A stretch of DNA of 64,000 nucleotides from Enterococcus phoeniculicola ATCC BAA-412 (GTDB lineage Bacteria > Bacillota > Bacilli > Lactobacillales > Enterococcaceae): positions 245,324 through 309,323 of the forward strand of contig NZ_ASWE01000001.1 of the NCBI RefSeq assembly GCF_000407505.1. Reading direction: 5' to 3'. Shown here piece by piece: positions 37,842 through 47,407 of the stretch. The notes beneath the pieces are model-generated. The model did no database searches. It saw only the letters and a program-made list of their open reading frames with translations, and was not told where the DNA came from. Numbering within the stretch: position 1 is the first letter of the stretch; every line of letters begins with the position of its first letter. The position numbers and the translations under genes are program-made.

Positions 37842-38678
37842 ATGAAATTGCATTATTTAGGGACTGCAGCAGCAGAAAGAGTCCCTGGCATTTTTTGTAA
37901 TTGCCGCGTTTGTAATTATGCGCGTGAAAAAGGTGGACGAGAGCTTCGGACACAGACGCAGACAATGATTGATGATGGCGATTTACTCATTGATTTTCCC
38001 GGAGATAGTTATCTACACCTGCGGGAACATAATTTGAACTTTAATGATATTGAACACTTACTGATTACCCATTGGCACAGTGATCATTTTTATGCAGAAG
38101 ATTTAGCTTTTCGAATGGGACCTTATGCGAATGATTTAGAGAAAAAGCTGACGGTTTACGGGAATAAAACAGTACGACAATTTTTTGATCGTGCATTTGA
38201 CCTTGAGGAGATGACAGATGTTGAGCGAATTGACTTTAAGGAATTGGCTCCTTTTGAAAGGTATCTGATTGGAAAGTATACAGTATATACGTTGCCGGCA
38301 GTTCATGGAAAACAAGAGAATGATTGCTTCATTTATGTGATTGAACGGGATGGAAAACGTTTGTTTTATACACATGATACGGGATTTCCTTCAGAAGAGG
38401 TTCTCGATTATTTGGAAGCAAATCAGTTAAAAATTGATGCGATTTCTCTTGATTGTACAGGGCAAGGATTAGACTATGTAGGTGGCGTTCATATGAATAT
38501 CCATGAAAATCTGCGTTTAATTGAAGCGTTGAAAAAAAGATCTTTATGCGATGAAAAAACAATTAATATCATCAGCCATTTTTCACATAATGGCGGGATG
38601 ACCTATGAAGAAATGAAGGATATGGCAGATGAGTATCAATTGATAACAGCCTATGATGGAATGACCATTGAGATTTAA
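37842..38678 (+). CDS. metallo-beta-lactamase fold hydrolase, PhnP-like
   Basis: Protein of 278 residues with the metal-binding motif THWHSDHFYAEDL, a later Asp in YTHDTG and a C-terminal His in ISHFSHNGG. Near the N-terminus NCRVCNYAREKGGRELRTQT resembles the structural zinc motif of PhnP-type phosphodiesterases. Other members of the fold open lactones or cleave phosphodiesters. Its place between GH88 and the fucosidase suggests a sugar-derived substrate, but this is inference. Ribosome-binding site TAGGAGG. Confidence 0.8.
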   Translation: MKLHYLGTAAAERVPGIFCNCRVCNYAREKGGRELRTQTQTMIDDGDLLIDFPGDSYLHLREHNLNFNDIEHLLITHWHSDHFYAEDLAFRMGPYANDLEKKLTVYGNKTVRQFFDRAFDLEEMTDVERIDFKELAPFERYLIGKYTVYTLPAVHGKQENDCFIYVIERDGKRLFYTHDTGFPSEEVLDYLEANQLKIDAISLDCTGQGLDYVGGVHMNIHENLRLIEALKKRSLCDEKTINIISHFSHNGGMTYEEMKDMADEYQLITAYDGMTIEI

Positions 38679-38692
38679 CAGGGGTGAAGGAT

Positions 38693-40087
38693 ATGGTAAC
38701 TGTAAAAGAAATGTCTGAAGTTCGTCCAGAAAAAAGACAAGTAGCATGGCAAGCGCTAGAATTCTACGGTTTCATTCATTTTGGTATGAATACAATGACC
38801 GATAGAGAATGGGGTGCTGGGGATGAACCATTATCACTTTTTAATCCGGAAAGTTTAGATTGTCATCAATGGGTCAAGTCCCTAAAAAAATCTGGGATGA
38901 AGGGCATTATCCTCACTTGTAAACATCATGATGGTTTTTGTTTATGGCCCAGCGAAACAACCAAATACACCGTAGCTAATACCCCTTGGAAAGAGGGAAA
39001 TGGGGACATAGTGAAGGAATTCTCTATAGCTTGCCAATCAGAAGGGCTAAAATTTGGTATCTATCTGTCTCCTTGGGATCGAAATGCTGCTTCTTATGGA
39101 ACTGGACCAAGCTACGATGATTTATATGTAGCACAGCTTACGGAACTATTAACAAATTACGGAGATGTATTTGAGGTATGGTTTGACGGCGCAAATGGAG
39201 AAGCGCAAGGAAAACAGCAGCGCTATCAATGGGCGCGCTATTTTTCCTGTGTACGTCAGCTTCAACCTAATGCGGTAATGGCTATCTGTGGACCAGATGT
39301 ACGTTGGATTGGAAATGAGGCAGGAGAAACGCGTCCAAATGAATGGAGTGTTGTACCAAAAAGCCTGACATTTGCTGAACGAACAATAGAAAAATCACAA
39401 AAAACAGAGGATGGGATTTTTGGGCAAGCAACTTCTTCAGATATGGATTTGGGAAGTCGAGAAGTACTGGAAAATACGAACGAATCTTTAATCTGGTATC
39501 CAGCAGAGGTCAACACCTCTATTCGACCGGGCTGGTTCTATCATGCGCACGAGGATGACCAAGTTAAGAGTAGTGAAGAATTATTTTCAATTTATAAAAA
39601 ATCAGTAGGAGGAAATGCAACGTTTCTTTTAAATGTTCCGCCTATGAAAAAAGGGTTAATTTCTCCTGTTGACCAAAAGGTGTTGACAGAACTTGGAAAG
39701 AAGATTGATAAACTATCGGATACAACACTCCTCTGCTCAGCAACTATCCGTGTGAATGAATTTATACAAGAAGAAGAGACGTACAGATATGTGGAAAATC
39801 ACCATGATTCAAAAAATCCTGCTGAGATAACCATAAGTTGGTCGGCAGAAGAAGAAGTGAGTGGGCTCATTTTACAAGAAGATATTACTCAAGGGCAACA
39901 GGTAGAAGGGTATGAAATTTTAGTGAATCAACAGGAAAAGGAACATTGTGTCTACAAAGGACAATTAATAGGCGCTAAAAAAATCCTAACTTTCCCTAAA
40001 ATGATGACTAATAAGCTCACTATTCGAATAACGAAAGTGAGAGGAAACTATACAATAAAAGGATTGAATGTGATTAGCGAAGGATAG
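38693..40087 (+). CDS. alpha-L-fucosidase (GH29)
   Basis: Glycoside hydrolase family 29 enzyme of 464 residues with a TIM barrel and a C-terminal beta domain. Signatures: FIHFGMNTMTDREWGAGDEP, LTCKHHDGFCLWPS, and nucleophile Asp in VFEVWFDGANGE. No signal peptide. It should release alpha-fucose from an imported oligosaccharide. ATG 38693 is chosen over the GTG at 38684, which lies in the ribosome-binding region. Last gene of the operon; a terminator follows. Confidence 0.9.
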   Translation: MVTVKEMSEVRPEKRQVAWQALEFYGFIHFGMNTMTDREWGAGDEPLSLFNPESLDCHQWVKSLKKSGMKGIILTCKHHDGFCLWPSETTKYTVANTPWKEGNGDIVKEFSIACQSEGLKFGIYLSPWDRNAASYGTGPSYDDLYVAQLTELLTNYGDVFEVWFDGANGEAQGKQQRYQWARYFSCVRQLQPNAVMAICGPDVRWIGNEAGETRPNEWSVVPKSLTFAERTIEKSQKTEDGIFGQATSSDMDLGSREVLENTNESLIWYPAEVNTSIRPGWFYHAHEDDQVKSSEELFSIYKKSVGGNATFLLNVPPMKKGLISPVDQKVLTELGKKIDKLSDTTLLCSATIRVNEFIQEEETYRYVENHHDSKNPAEITISWSAEEEVSGLILQEDITQGQQVEGYEILVNQQEKEHCVYKGQLIGAKKILTFPKMMTNKLTIRITKVRGNYTIKGLNVISEG

Positions 40088-40113
40088 CTAGTTACAGAAA
40101 AAAACAATCAAAC

Positions 40114-40162
40114 AAAAAGAGAGGTACTCAGTCAAGAATAGGCTGACTATCTCTCTTTTTTT
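40114..40162. terminator. terminator between fucosidase and convergent hydrolase
   Basis: AAAAAGAGAG..CTCAGTC pairs with GGCTGAC..CTCTCTTTTT. Symmetric A/T ends allow use from both sides. Confidence 0.75.
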
Positions 40163-40198
40163 GTATGGAAAGGATTTTTAATGAGAGGAAGTAGTTGT

Positions 40199-41014
40199 TT
40201 AAGTTGCATTTAAAAACGCGACAATTTGTTGATAAACCGCGAGTGTTTCACTAGTCACGGCTCTATCAAAATCGTGCAGATTTCCATTAATGGAAATCAG
40301 CTGGCTGTTTGGAATCAACTCGGATGCTTTTTTAGAGAGTCGATAGGGAACATCAGGATCATTCAACGAGTGGAGAAGCAAAGTTGGCGGAAACGTCATC
40401 AAGTCAGTATCAGTTAAAGAAAAGTACTCTCTTTTATCGTGAGTTGTTAAATAGTTCAGCCAGTTTCCACTTTGGCGACTAGACAAATAGATTGGGAAAC
40501 GTTTATTCATATTTCCGTGAGTTAAAGGGGCTGTCCCAATAAAAGATTCTACCGCTGTTGAAGAAACAAACGGATAGCTTAAATAAAAAGGAGCGGGCAA
40601 AGAAAATTCAGGTAACGTTAATTGATAGTATCCATAGAAGGAAAGAAAAGACTGTGGTTCAAATCCTTGCCGAATGAGATAATAAGCTAAATAGGAGCCA
40701 GCAGAACGTCCCATGAAATGGTAGGTTTTGACTTGAAATTGTTTTAATAAATGGAACAAACTTTCAGTCAATACCTCTAAAATAGTTGTTAATTGGGACT
40801 CAGGTGCTAAAAGATAGTCAATCGCTAAAAAGTGGTAACCGCTGTTTACTAGTAAGGAAATGTAGTCATCAGGAAGATCGTCTCGTTGCCCAAAAAGTAA
40901 GCCGCCCCCATGAAAATAAATGATGATTGGCGCATCCGTCAGGTCTGAGGGATAGAAACTATAATTTATAGGAAGCTCTTTATACTTAGATATTTGTGAA
41001 ATAATTTTTTTCAT
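40199..41014 (-). CDS. alpha/beta hydrolase (esterase/lipase-like)
   Basis: Cytoplasmic hydrolase of 271 residues with oxyanion motif YFHGGGLLFG (HSL-like HGGG), nucleophile elbow GRSAGS, acid in SLNDPDVPY and His in NGNLHDFD. It could remove acyl groups (for example acetyl esters on sugars), which would suit the adjacent carbohydrate locus, but it is on the opposite strand and not in that operon. Substrate unknown. Confidence 0.82.
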   Translation of the reverse strand: MKKIISQISKYKELPINYSFYPSDLTDAPIIIYFHGGGLLFGQRDDLPDDYISLLVNSGYHFLAIDYLLAPESQLTTILEVLTESLFHLLKQFQVKTYHFMGRSAGSYLAYYLIRQGFEPQSFLSFYGYYQLTLPEFSLPAPFYLSYPFVSSTAVESFIGTAPLTHGNMNKRFPIYLSSRQSGNWLNYLTTHDKREYFSLTDTDLMTFPPTLLLHSLNDPDVPYRLSKKASELIPNSQLISINGNLHDFDRAVTSETLAVYQQIVAFLNAT

Positions 41015-41137
41015 TTTTTTTAAAACCTCTCTATTCCAGTATTCTCTCTCTAGTATACGAATAAAAAAAATAAAATTATGTCACAAACTTACAAAAAATA
41101 CCTAATTTTTGTTTATATTGTACAATGAAATATCTAT

Positions 41138-41152
41138 TGGCAACCGCTTACA
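41138..41152 (+). promoter_or_regulatory. cre site upstream of allantoate operon
   Basis: TGGCAACCGCTTACA matches WTGNAANCGNWNNCW at 14 of 15 positions, 35 bp before the allC start codon and overlapping a TACAAT -10-like box (41149-41154). Confidence 0.55.
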
Positions 41153-41186
41153 ATAGATTTGTGAAAAAGAACGGAGGAATGAAGAA

Positions 41187-42404
41187 ATGGACTTAGCAAA
41201 TACATTAAAACGCAGAATTGAGGAACTGTCATCAATTGGGAACGATCCTACAGGTGGAATGACGCGCCTGCTTTATACAGATTCATGGAAAGCTGCACAA
41301 AATTGGGTAGTTGAAGAGCTGCAGTCATTTGGAATGGAGACAGCTTTTGATGAGGTCGGAAATTTATTTGGACGTAAAGAAGGTTCGGAAAGCAAAAAAA
41401 CAATCCTGTCTGGTTCGCATATTGATACAGTGGTTAATGGTGGAACACTCGATGGTCAATTTGGTGTGATTGCTGCGATGACAGCGATGGAATATTTAAT
41501 CGACACATATGGCCAGCCGAAAAAAGCATTGGAAGTGATTTCAATGGCAGAAGAAGAGGGCAGTCGTTTTCCTACCGTATTTTGGGGAAGTAAAAACTTT
41601 GTAGGAGAAGCGATAAACAAAGATGTTGAAGGAATTGTTGACTCTAATGGAGCCGAATTCGTTTCTGAAATGCGTCGACAAGGATTTGATTTTAAAGAAA
41701 AGCAAACGCGTCGGGAAGATATTGATGCATTTGTAGAAATCCATATTGAACAAGGAAATGTTTTAGAAAATGAAGGGTTACAAATTGGTGTGGTAAACAA
41801 TATTGCAGGTCAACGTCGTTACACAGTAGTTTTAAAAGGACAAGCCAATCATGCAGGAACGACACCTATGGGCTATCGACATGATGCAGTTTATGGATTT
41901 GCAAAGATTTGTCATGAGTCAATTGAAAAGGCAAAAGCTGTAGGAGACCCACTGGTTTTAACTTTTGGAAAGGTTGAGCCAAAGCCAAATACAGTGAATG
42001 TCGTTCCAGGAGAAGTTCTATTTACCATAGATTGCCGTCATACTGATGCGGATGAATTAGTTCGTTTTACAACGGACTTGGAAAAGAGAATTGAAGAAAT
42101 TTCTCAGGAGTTAGGACTGACTGCTGAAGTAGATTTATGGATGGATGAAGCACCAGTCCCAATGAATGATCAGATTGTTTCAACAATCGAAGCGCAGGCA
42201 AAAAAAGGAGACTACAGCTATAAAATGATGCACAGTGGTGCTGGGCATGATTCACAAGTGATTGCACCGCACTATCCAACAGCAATGATTTTCGTGCCAA
42301 GTATTAACGGGATTAGCCATAATCCAGCAGAAGAAACAAAATTTGAAGACTTAGTTGAGGGCGTGAAAATCTTAGCAGATACCCTCTATGAGCTAGCTTA
42401 TTAA
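41187..42404 (+). CDS. allC: allantoate amidohydrolase (M20 family)
   Basis: Cytoplasmic metal-dependent amidohydrolase of 405 residues. It converts allantoate to ureidoglycine with release of ammonia and CO2. Metal-site motifs: SGSHIDTVVNGGTLDGQFG, SMAEEEGSRFP, EIHIEQG and SGAGHDSQ. The close family also includes N-carbamoyl-amino-acid hydrolases and ureidoglycolate hydrolase; the allE, allD and fdrA genes that follow make allantoate the best call. First gene of the operon, with AACGGAGG upstream. Confidence 0.88.
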   Translation: MDLANTLKRRIEELSSIGNDPTGGMTRLLYTDSWKAAQNWVVEELQSFGMETAFDEVGNLFGRKEGSESKKTILSGSHIDTVVNGGTLDGQFGVIAAMTAMEYLIDTYGQPKKALEVISMAEEEGSRFPTVFWGSKNFVGEAINKDVEGIVDSNGAEFVSEMRRQGFDFKEKQTRREDIDAFVEIHIEQGNVLENEGLQIGVVNNIAGQRRYTVVLKGQANHAGTTPMGYRHDAVYGFAKICHESIEKAKAVGDPLVLTFGKVEPKPNTVNVVPGEVLFTIDCRHTDADELVRFTTDLEKRIEEISQELGLTAEVDLWMDEAPVPMNDQIVSTIEAQAKKGDYSYKMMHSGAGHDSQVIAPHYPTAMIFVPSINGISHNPAEETKFEDLVEGVKILADTLYELAY

Positions 42405-42437
42405 TAAAATTAGAGAAGAAAATGTGAGGTAAGAGAT

Positions 42438-43223
42438 ATGGGCTATAAAAATGAACGAATGGGCTATTCAAACGACTTATTACAATCACGCGGAGTGATT
42501 AAAAAAGGGAATTTTGCATTAATTCCACATGATGGACTGGTAAAAAATACTGTTCCTGGGTTTGTGAACTGTGATTTATCGATTCTAGGTTCTCCACAGT
42601 TAGGTGCAGGCTTTGTTGATTATATTATTACATTTCATAAAGATGGCGGACAAGAAACAGGATTTGGCGGACAAGGGATTCAAACACTGGTTTATGTGAT
42701 TTCTGGAAAGTTAGTGGTTACAGACGGAAAAGAAGAACATACTTTGGAAGCTGGCGGATATGCATATTACCCAGAAGGGGTAAAAATGTTTATGAAAAAT
42801 GGACAAGCAGAAGATACAGAAGTCTTCTTATATAAGAAACGATATGAAGCACTTGAAGGTTATGAGGCACATAAAGTGGTCAATTCTATTCATCAGTTAG
42901 AGCCAATTGAATATGAAGGAATGAAAGATGTTCTGTTGTGGGATCTTTTACCAAAAGATTTAGGCTTTGATATGAACATGCATATTTTATCTTTTGAACC
43001 TGGAGCTAGTCACGGATACATCGAAACTCATGTACAAGAACATGGGGCGTATCTTTTAAGCGGACAAGGGATGTATAACTTAGATAATCAGTGGTACCCA
43101 GTTGAAAAAGGGGACTATATCTTTATGGGAGCGTATGTTCAACAGGCAGCTTATGCAGTAGGACGTGGAGAACCACTTGCTTATGTATATTCAAAAGACT
43201 GCAATCGCGATCCACAGCTATAA
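42438..43223 (+). CDS. allE: (S)-ureidoglycine aminohydrolase
   Basis: Bicupin protein of 261 residues that deaminates (S)-ureidoglycine to (S)-ureidoglycolate, preserving stereochemistry. The two cupin domains cover about 40-135 and 165-255; the metal site in the second is in [22 protein letters not shown]. The sequence is collinear with E. coli AllE (YlbA). It follows allC by 33 bp. Confidence 0.92.
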   Translation: MGYKNERMGYSNDLLQSRGVIKKGNFALIPHDGLVKNTVPGFVNCDLSILGSPQLGAGFVDYIITFHKDGGQETGFGGQGIQTLVYVISGKLVVTDGKEEHTLEAGGYAYYPEGVKMFMKNGQAEDTEVFLYKKRYEALEGYEAHKVVNSIHQLEPIEYEGMKDVLLWDLLPKDLGFDMNMHILSFEPGASHGYIETHVQEHGAYLLSGQGMYNLDNQWYPVEKGDYIFMGAYVQQAAYAVGRGEPLAYVYSKDCNRDPQL

Positions 43224-43276
43224 TTAAGAACTTGTGCAGCCGAGAAAACGGCTAAGTATAAATTAGGAGTAATCAT

Positions 43277-44347
43277 ATGATTGAAGAAACAGCGATAGTA
43301 ACAGTTGAGCCCAATAAATTGCTTCAACTGATTAAAGAAAAATTAATGGCTGCTGGCTTAAAAGAAGCACACGCCCAAGAAACAGCGAAACACTTGGTGT
43401 TTGCTGACGCTTGCGGGATTCACTCTCACGGGGCTGTGCGAGTAGACTATTACGCAGAACGCATCGCAAAAGGTGGCGTAACGATTGAACCAGAGATCGT
43501 TTTTGAAAAAACCGGCGCATCTACAGGAATTGTTCATGGTGATAATGGGGTCGGACAGTATGTTTGTGATGAAGCGTTGAAGTATGCAATAGACTTAGTA
43601 CAGGAATCAGGGTTAGCTTTGGTAGGCGTATCTCGTACAAGTCACAGTGGTGCACTATCTTATTACGTAAAAAAAGCAGCTGAGAAAGGCTATCTGGCAT
43701 TAGCCATGTGCCAGTCAGATCCTATGGTTGTTCCATTTGGCGGCAAACAAACATATTTTGGAACGAACCCAATTGCTTTTTCTGCCCCTAGAAAAGGGAG
43801 TAACCCCATTGTTTTTGATATGGCGACGACCGTTCAAGCATGGGGAAAAATCCTAGATGCACGTTCAAAAAACAAAGAAATTCCTGATACATGGGCAGTA
43901 GATGCAGAAGGAAACCCGACAACCAACCCGCACAATGTCAATGGACTCTTACCTATCTCAGGACCTAAAGGTTACGGATTGATGATGATGGTAGATATAC
44001 TAGCTGGTACGTTATTAGGCTTGCCTTTTGGAAAACATGTCTCCTCCATGTACGCAGATTTAACAGAAAAAAGAAATTTAGGACAAATCTATTTGCTGAT
44101 TGATCCAGCACGTTTTACCGATTCTGAAGTCTTTAAAGAAAATATTGATAAGATGGTGGATGAATTACATGAAATCGAGCCAGCTAAAGGATTCGACCAA
44201 GTATATTATCCAGGAGAACTAAGTCAGACTCGTTACGACAAATATATGGCTGAAGGAATTCCTATTGCTGCATCTATTTATGACTACTTAGTAAGTGATA
44301 CAGTTCATTTTAATCAATATGGTGGTAAAGGTGCGTTTGCTGAATAA
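43277..44347 (+). CDS. allD: ureidoglycolate dehydrogenase
   Basis: NAD-dependent enzyme of the Ldh2/malate-lactate dehydrogenase family, 356 residues. It oxidises (S)-ureidoglycolate to oxalurate. Motifs: ADACGIHSHGAVRVDYYAERI (catalytic His region), FGTNPIAFSAPRKG, FDMATT and LPISGPKGYGLMMMVD. The all-gene neighbours separate it from other Ldh2 members. Confidence 0.92.
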   Translation: MIEETAIVTVEPNKLLQLIKEKLMAAGLKEAHAQETAKHLVFADACGIHSHGAVRVDYYAERIAKGGVTIEPEIVFEKTGASTGIVHGDNGVGQYVCDEALKYAIDLVQESGLALVGVSRTSHSGALSYYVKKAAEKGYLALAMCQSDPMVVPFGGKQTYFGTNPIAFSAPRKGSNPIVFDMATTVQAWGKILDARSKNKEIPDTWAVDAEGNPTTNPHNVNGLLPISGPKGYGLMMMVDILAGTLLGLPFGKHVSSMYADLTEKRNLGQIYLLIDPARFTDSEVFKENIDKMVDELHEIEPAKGFDQVYYPGELSQTRYDKYMAEGIPIAASIYDYLVSDTVHFNQYGGKGAFAE

Positions 44348-44371
44348 AGAAGAAAGTGAGTGAATCCAAGA

Positions 44372-46135
44372 ATGATTCATACAATTATTGAAAAAAATAG
44401 TTATCAAGATTCGATTGTTCTCATGCTTTTAACGAATCACTTAGAAGAAATGGAAGGTGTTACCAGTGTCTCCGTTATGATGGGAACGCCTGCAAATAAA
44501 GATATTTTTAAGACGGGTGGTTTATACACAGAGGAGCTTGAGACAGCAACACCAAATGATATGGTGATTGTAGCAGATGTGGAAAATACCTCAATTATTG
44601 ACGAACTTGTAAATGAAGCAAAAAATTACTTAGAAATACAAGCAAGTAAAAATAAAAGTGAAACCACTGAGGAGCGGGTAAAAACCTGGGACAAGGCTTA
44701 TAGCTTAGGAGAAGAAGCCGCAGTTTCTATTTTATCAATTCCTGGCACTCACGCAGCATTGGAAATTGAAAAAGCGTTGGATGCAGGAAAGCATGTTTTC
44801 TGTTTTAGCGACAATGTTTCAATTGAAGATGAACGACGCTTGAAAAAACAAGCGCACGATCAAGGGTTGCTTTTAATGGGACCTGATTGCGGAACGGGTA
44901 TTATTAATGGAATCCCGCTAGCATTTACGAATGCAGTTAGAAAAGGAAATATTGGGGTGATTGGTGCCTCTGGAACAGGGATTCAAGAAGTGACAACCAT
45001 TATTCATCGACTAGGCGCGGGCGTTACTCATGCGATAGGCACGGGTGGTCGTGACTTAAAAGAAGAAATCGGCGGAACGACGTTCAAAGACAGTATTTCT
45101 TTATTAGAAAGAGATCCCGATGTGAAAGTGATTGTGGCTATTTCTAAACCACCAGCAGCTTCTATTCGTGATGAAGTCTTAGACTTATTAAGAGCAAGCA
45201 CAAAGCCTGTCGTGACGATTTTTCTAGGAGAGAATCCAGACTATCATGAAGAAGGCTTATTCCATGCACATACGTTAGAAGAAACGGCACGAATTGCAGT
45301 GGCTTTATTAAACGGAGAGAATCCAGCAACACTTAAAGAGAAGGTATCGGCTGTTCCTAAAATAGAATTAGCTACTGATCAGCAAACGATTAAAGGATTT
45401 TATTCTGGTGGAACATTGGCTTATGAAGCAGGAATGTTGATTAAAGAAGCGTTTCAGCTGAAATCAGCAAGTCCGTCAGAAGGGTTTATCCTTCAAGCTA
45501 ATGGACATGAAGTGATTGATTTAGGGGATGACGTGTATACAAATGGAAAACCGCATCCAATGATTGATCCAACTATACGTAAAGAAATGCTTTCATCAGC
45601 AGGACAAGATAAAACGACAGCAGTTATTTTGTTGGATGTTGTTTTAGGGTACGGTGCTCATGAAGATATGGCAAGTGAGCTTGCACCAACCATTAAGAAA
45701 ATTCAAAAGGATGCATTGGAAGAGGGACGTCAGCTTACTGTTATCGGTACGATTGTAGGTACGGATGAAGATCCTCAAAATATGCAGGAGCAGCAACGGA
45801 TTTTAGAGGATGCAGGAGTTATTTTGTGTGAGAGTAATGCACAGGCAGTCAAACTAGCATTAGCTATTGTGGGGCATCCAATCACTGAACAAGTGAAAGT
45901 CGTAAAAGAAAAAGAAGCAACGAATACTGAAATTCCAAAAATATCAGAAAGTTTAAGACAGTTATTGCATGCAGATAAATTTATTAATATTGGATTAAGC
46001 AGTTTTACAAGAGCTATTACAGACTATGGAGCAAAAGTCGTTCAGTATGACTGGCAACCTGTAGCAGGAGGGAATATTGAACTCCAAAAAGCACTTCAAT
46101 ATTTAAAAAAAGTTTCACTGAAAGCTGAGGTATAA
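44372..46135 (+). CDS. fdrA: FdrA/AllF, subunit of oxamate carbamoyltransferase
   Basis: Protein of 587 residues related to succinyl-CoA synthetase alpha, with a CoA-binding-like Rossmann region (GPDCGTGIINGIPLAF, GVIGASGTGIQEVT) and a ligase-like C-terminal half. In E. coli FdrA (AllF), AllG and AllH together transfer the carbamoyl group of oxalurate to phosphate, yielding oxamate and carbamoyl phosphate. ATG 44372 gives the MIH... start of E. coli FdrA; the GTG at 44360 is less likely. All three subunits are encoded consecutively here. Confidence 0.9.
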   Translation: MIHTIIEKNSYQDSIVLMLLTNHLEEMEGVTSVSVMMGTPANKDIFKTGGLYTEELETATPNDMVIVADVENTSIIDELVNEAKNYLEIQASKNKSETTEERVKTWDKAYSLGEEAAVSILSIPGTHAALEIEKALDAGKHVFCFSDNVSIEDERRLKKQAHDQGLLLMGPDCGTGIINGIPLAFTNAVRKGNIGVIGASGTGIQEVTTIIHRLGAGVTHAIGTGGRDLKEEIGGTTFKDSISLLERDPDVKVIVAISKPPAASIRDEVLDLLRASTKPVVTIFLGENPDYHEEGLFHAHTLEETARIAVALLNGENPATLKEKVSAVPKIELATDQQTIKGFYSGGTLAYEAGMLIKEAFQLKSASPSEGFILQANGHEVIDLGDDVYTNGKPHPMIDPTIRKEMLSSAGQDKTTAVILLDVVLGYGAHEDMASELAPTIKKIQKDALEEGRQLTVIGTIVGTDEDPQNMQEQQRILEDAGVILCESNAQAVKLALAIVGHPITEQVKVVKEKEATNTEIPKISESLRQLLHADKFINIGLSSFTRAITDYGAKVVQYDWQPVAGGNIELQKALQYLKKVSLKAEV

Positions 46136-46137
46136 CG

Positions 46138-47403
46138 ATGGTTTATCAAACAATTAATGAAGCGAATCAAGCAGTAGTTGCTAAAATTATTGCCGGTTCA
46201 CCGTTCTTATTAGATGTTGTTCCAGCAAAAGAGGTTATTGAACCATTACGCACAGGTAAGGTCCTTCTTCATGCAGGCCCTCCCATTACGTATGACAAAA
46301 TGGTAGATCCAATTCAAGGAGCCTGTGTAGGTGCTGTGTTATTTGAGGGTTGGGCAAAAGACGAGGATGATGCTCGTGAATTGCTGGCTAATGGCGAGGT
46401 AGAATTAATTCCTTGTCACCATGTGGATGCAGTAGGTCCAATGGGAGGAATTACATCAGCGAATATGGCAGTGCTTGTTGTTGAAAATAAAGATGAAAAC
46501 AATCGTGCGTACTGTACGATGAATGAAGGAATCGGAGCGGTTTTAAGATTTGGTGCCTACTCAAATGAAGTAGTCACACGTTTACATTGGATGAAAGATG
46601 TATTAGGTCCAACACTAAGTAAAGCATTAAAGAAAAAAGGACCGATAAATATTAATGTACTTGTAGCAAAAGCAATTGCGATGGGCGATGAGTTTCATCA
46701 AAGAAATATAGCTGCATCTTTAGCATTTCTAAAAGAAGTGGCACCGACGATTGTTTCATTGGAGGACGTAGAGCAAGAAGAAAAAGAAGCAGTCATTCAA
46801 TTTTTGGCAGATACAGATCAGTTCTTCTTAAATATCATGATGGCTTCTGCAAAATCTGTTATGGATGGTGCTAGAAAACTTCAAGAAGGAACAGTTGTGA
46901 CAGCGATGTGTCGTAATGGGTATGAATTTGGTATCCGTATTGCTGGAATGGGCGATCAATGGTTCACAGGTCCTGTAAACACACCTAAAGGATTATATTT
47001 TTCAGGTTTCTCTGAATCAGATGCTGCTCCTGATATGGGAGATAGTGCAATTACTGAAACATTTGGTGTAGGGGGAATGGCAATGATTGCTGCTCCTGCA
47101 GTTACACGTTTTGTCGGATCAGGTGGTTTTAATGATGCGCTAAACACAAGTGAGGAAATGACAGAAATTACATTAGCGCACAATCCGAACTTTTCGGTAC
47201 CTACTTGGGATTTCCAAGGAATTACAACAGGAATCGATGCTTGTAAAGTTGTTGAAACAGGGATATTACCTGTCATTAACACAGGAATTGCCAATAAAAA
47301 AGCAGGTTTAGGACAAATTGGTGCTGGAACAGTCACTCCACCAATTGAATGCTTTGAAAAAGCAGTGCTTGCTTACGCGAAAAAGTTGGGATTTGAAGGA
47401 TAA
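46138..47403 (+). CDS. allG: DUF1116 protein AllG, oxamate carbamoyltransferase subunit
   Basis: Protein of 421 residues of the DUF1116 (YlbE/YahG) family, with motifs GKVLLHAGPPITYDKM, GPMGGITSANMAVLVVEN and CRNGYEFGIRIAGMGDQWFTGP. It begins 2 bp after the fdrA stop. The trio order fdrA-DUF1116-DUF2877 matches the E. coli allantoin region. Confidence 0.9.
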   Translation: MVYQTINEANQAVVAKIIAGSPFLLDVVPAKEVIEPLRTGKVLLHAGPPITYDKMVDPIQGACVGAVLFEGWAKDEDDARELLANGEVELIPCHHVDAVGPMGGITSANMAVLVVENKDENNRAYCTMNEGIGAVLRFGAYSNEVVTRLHWMKDVLGPTLSKALKKKGPININVLVAKAIAMGDEFHQRNIAASLAFLKEVAPTIVSLEDVEQEEKEAVIQFLADTDQFFLNIMMASAKSVMDGARKLQEGTVVTAMCRNGYEFGIRIAGMGDQWFTGPVNTPKGLYFSGFSESDAAPDMGDSAITETFGVGGMAMIAAPAVTRFVGSGGFNDALNTSEEMTEITLAHNPNFSVPTWDFQGITTGIDACKVVETGILPVINTGIANKKAGLGQIGAGTVTPPIECFEKAVLAYAKKLGFEG

Positions 47404-47407
47404 GAAA

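Noticed and set aside
46956-47336. 126-codon minus-strand open frame in allG
   Set aside because: Fully antisense to a conserved gene; Pro/Ala-rich product typical of an antisense frame, with no initiation signal.
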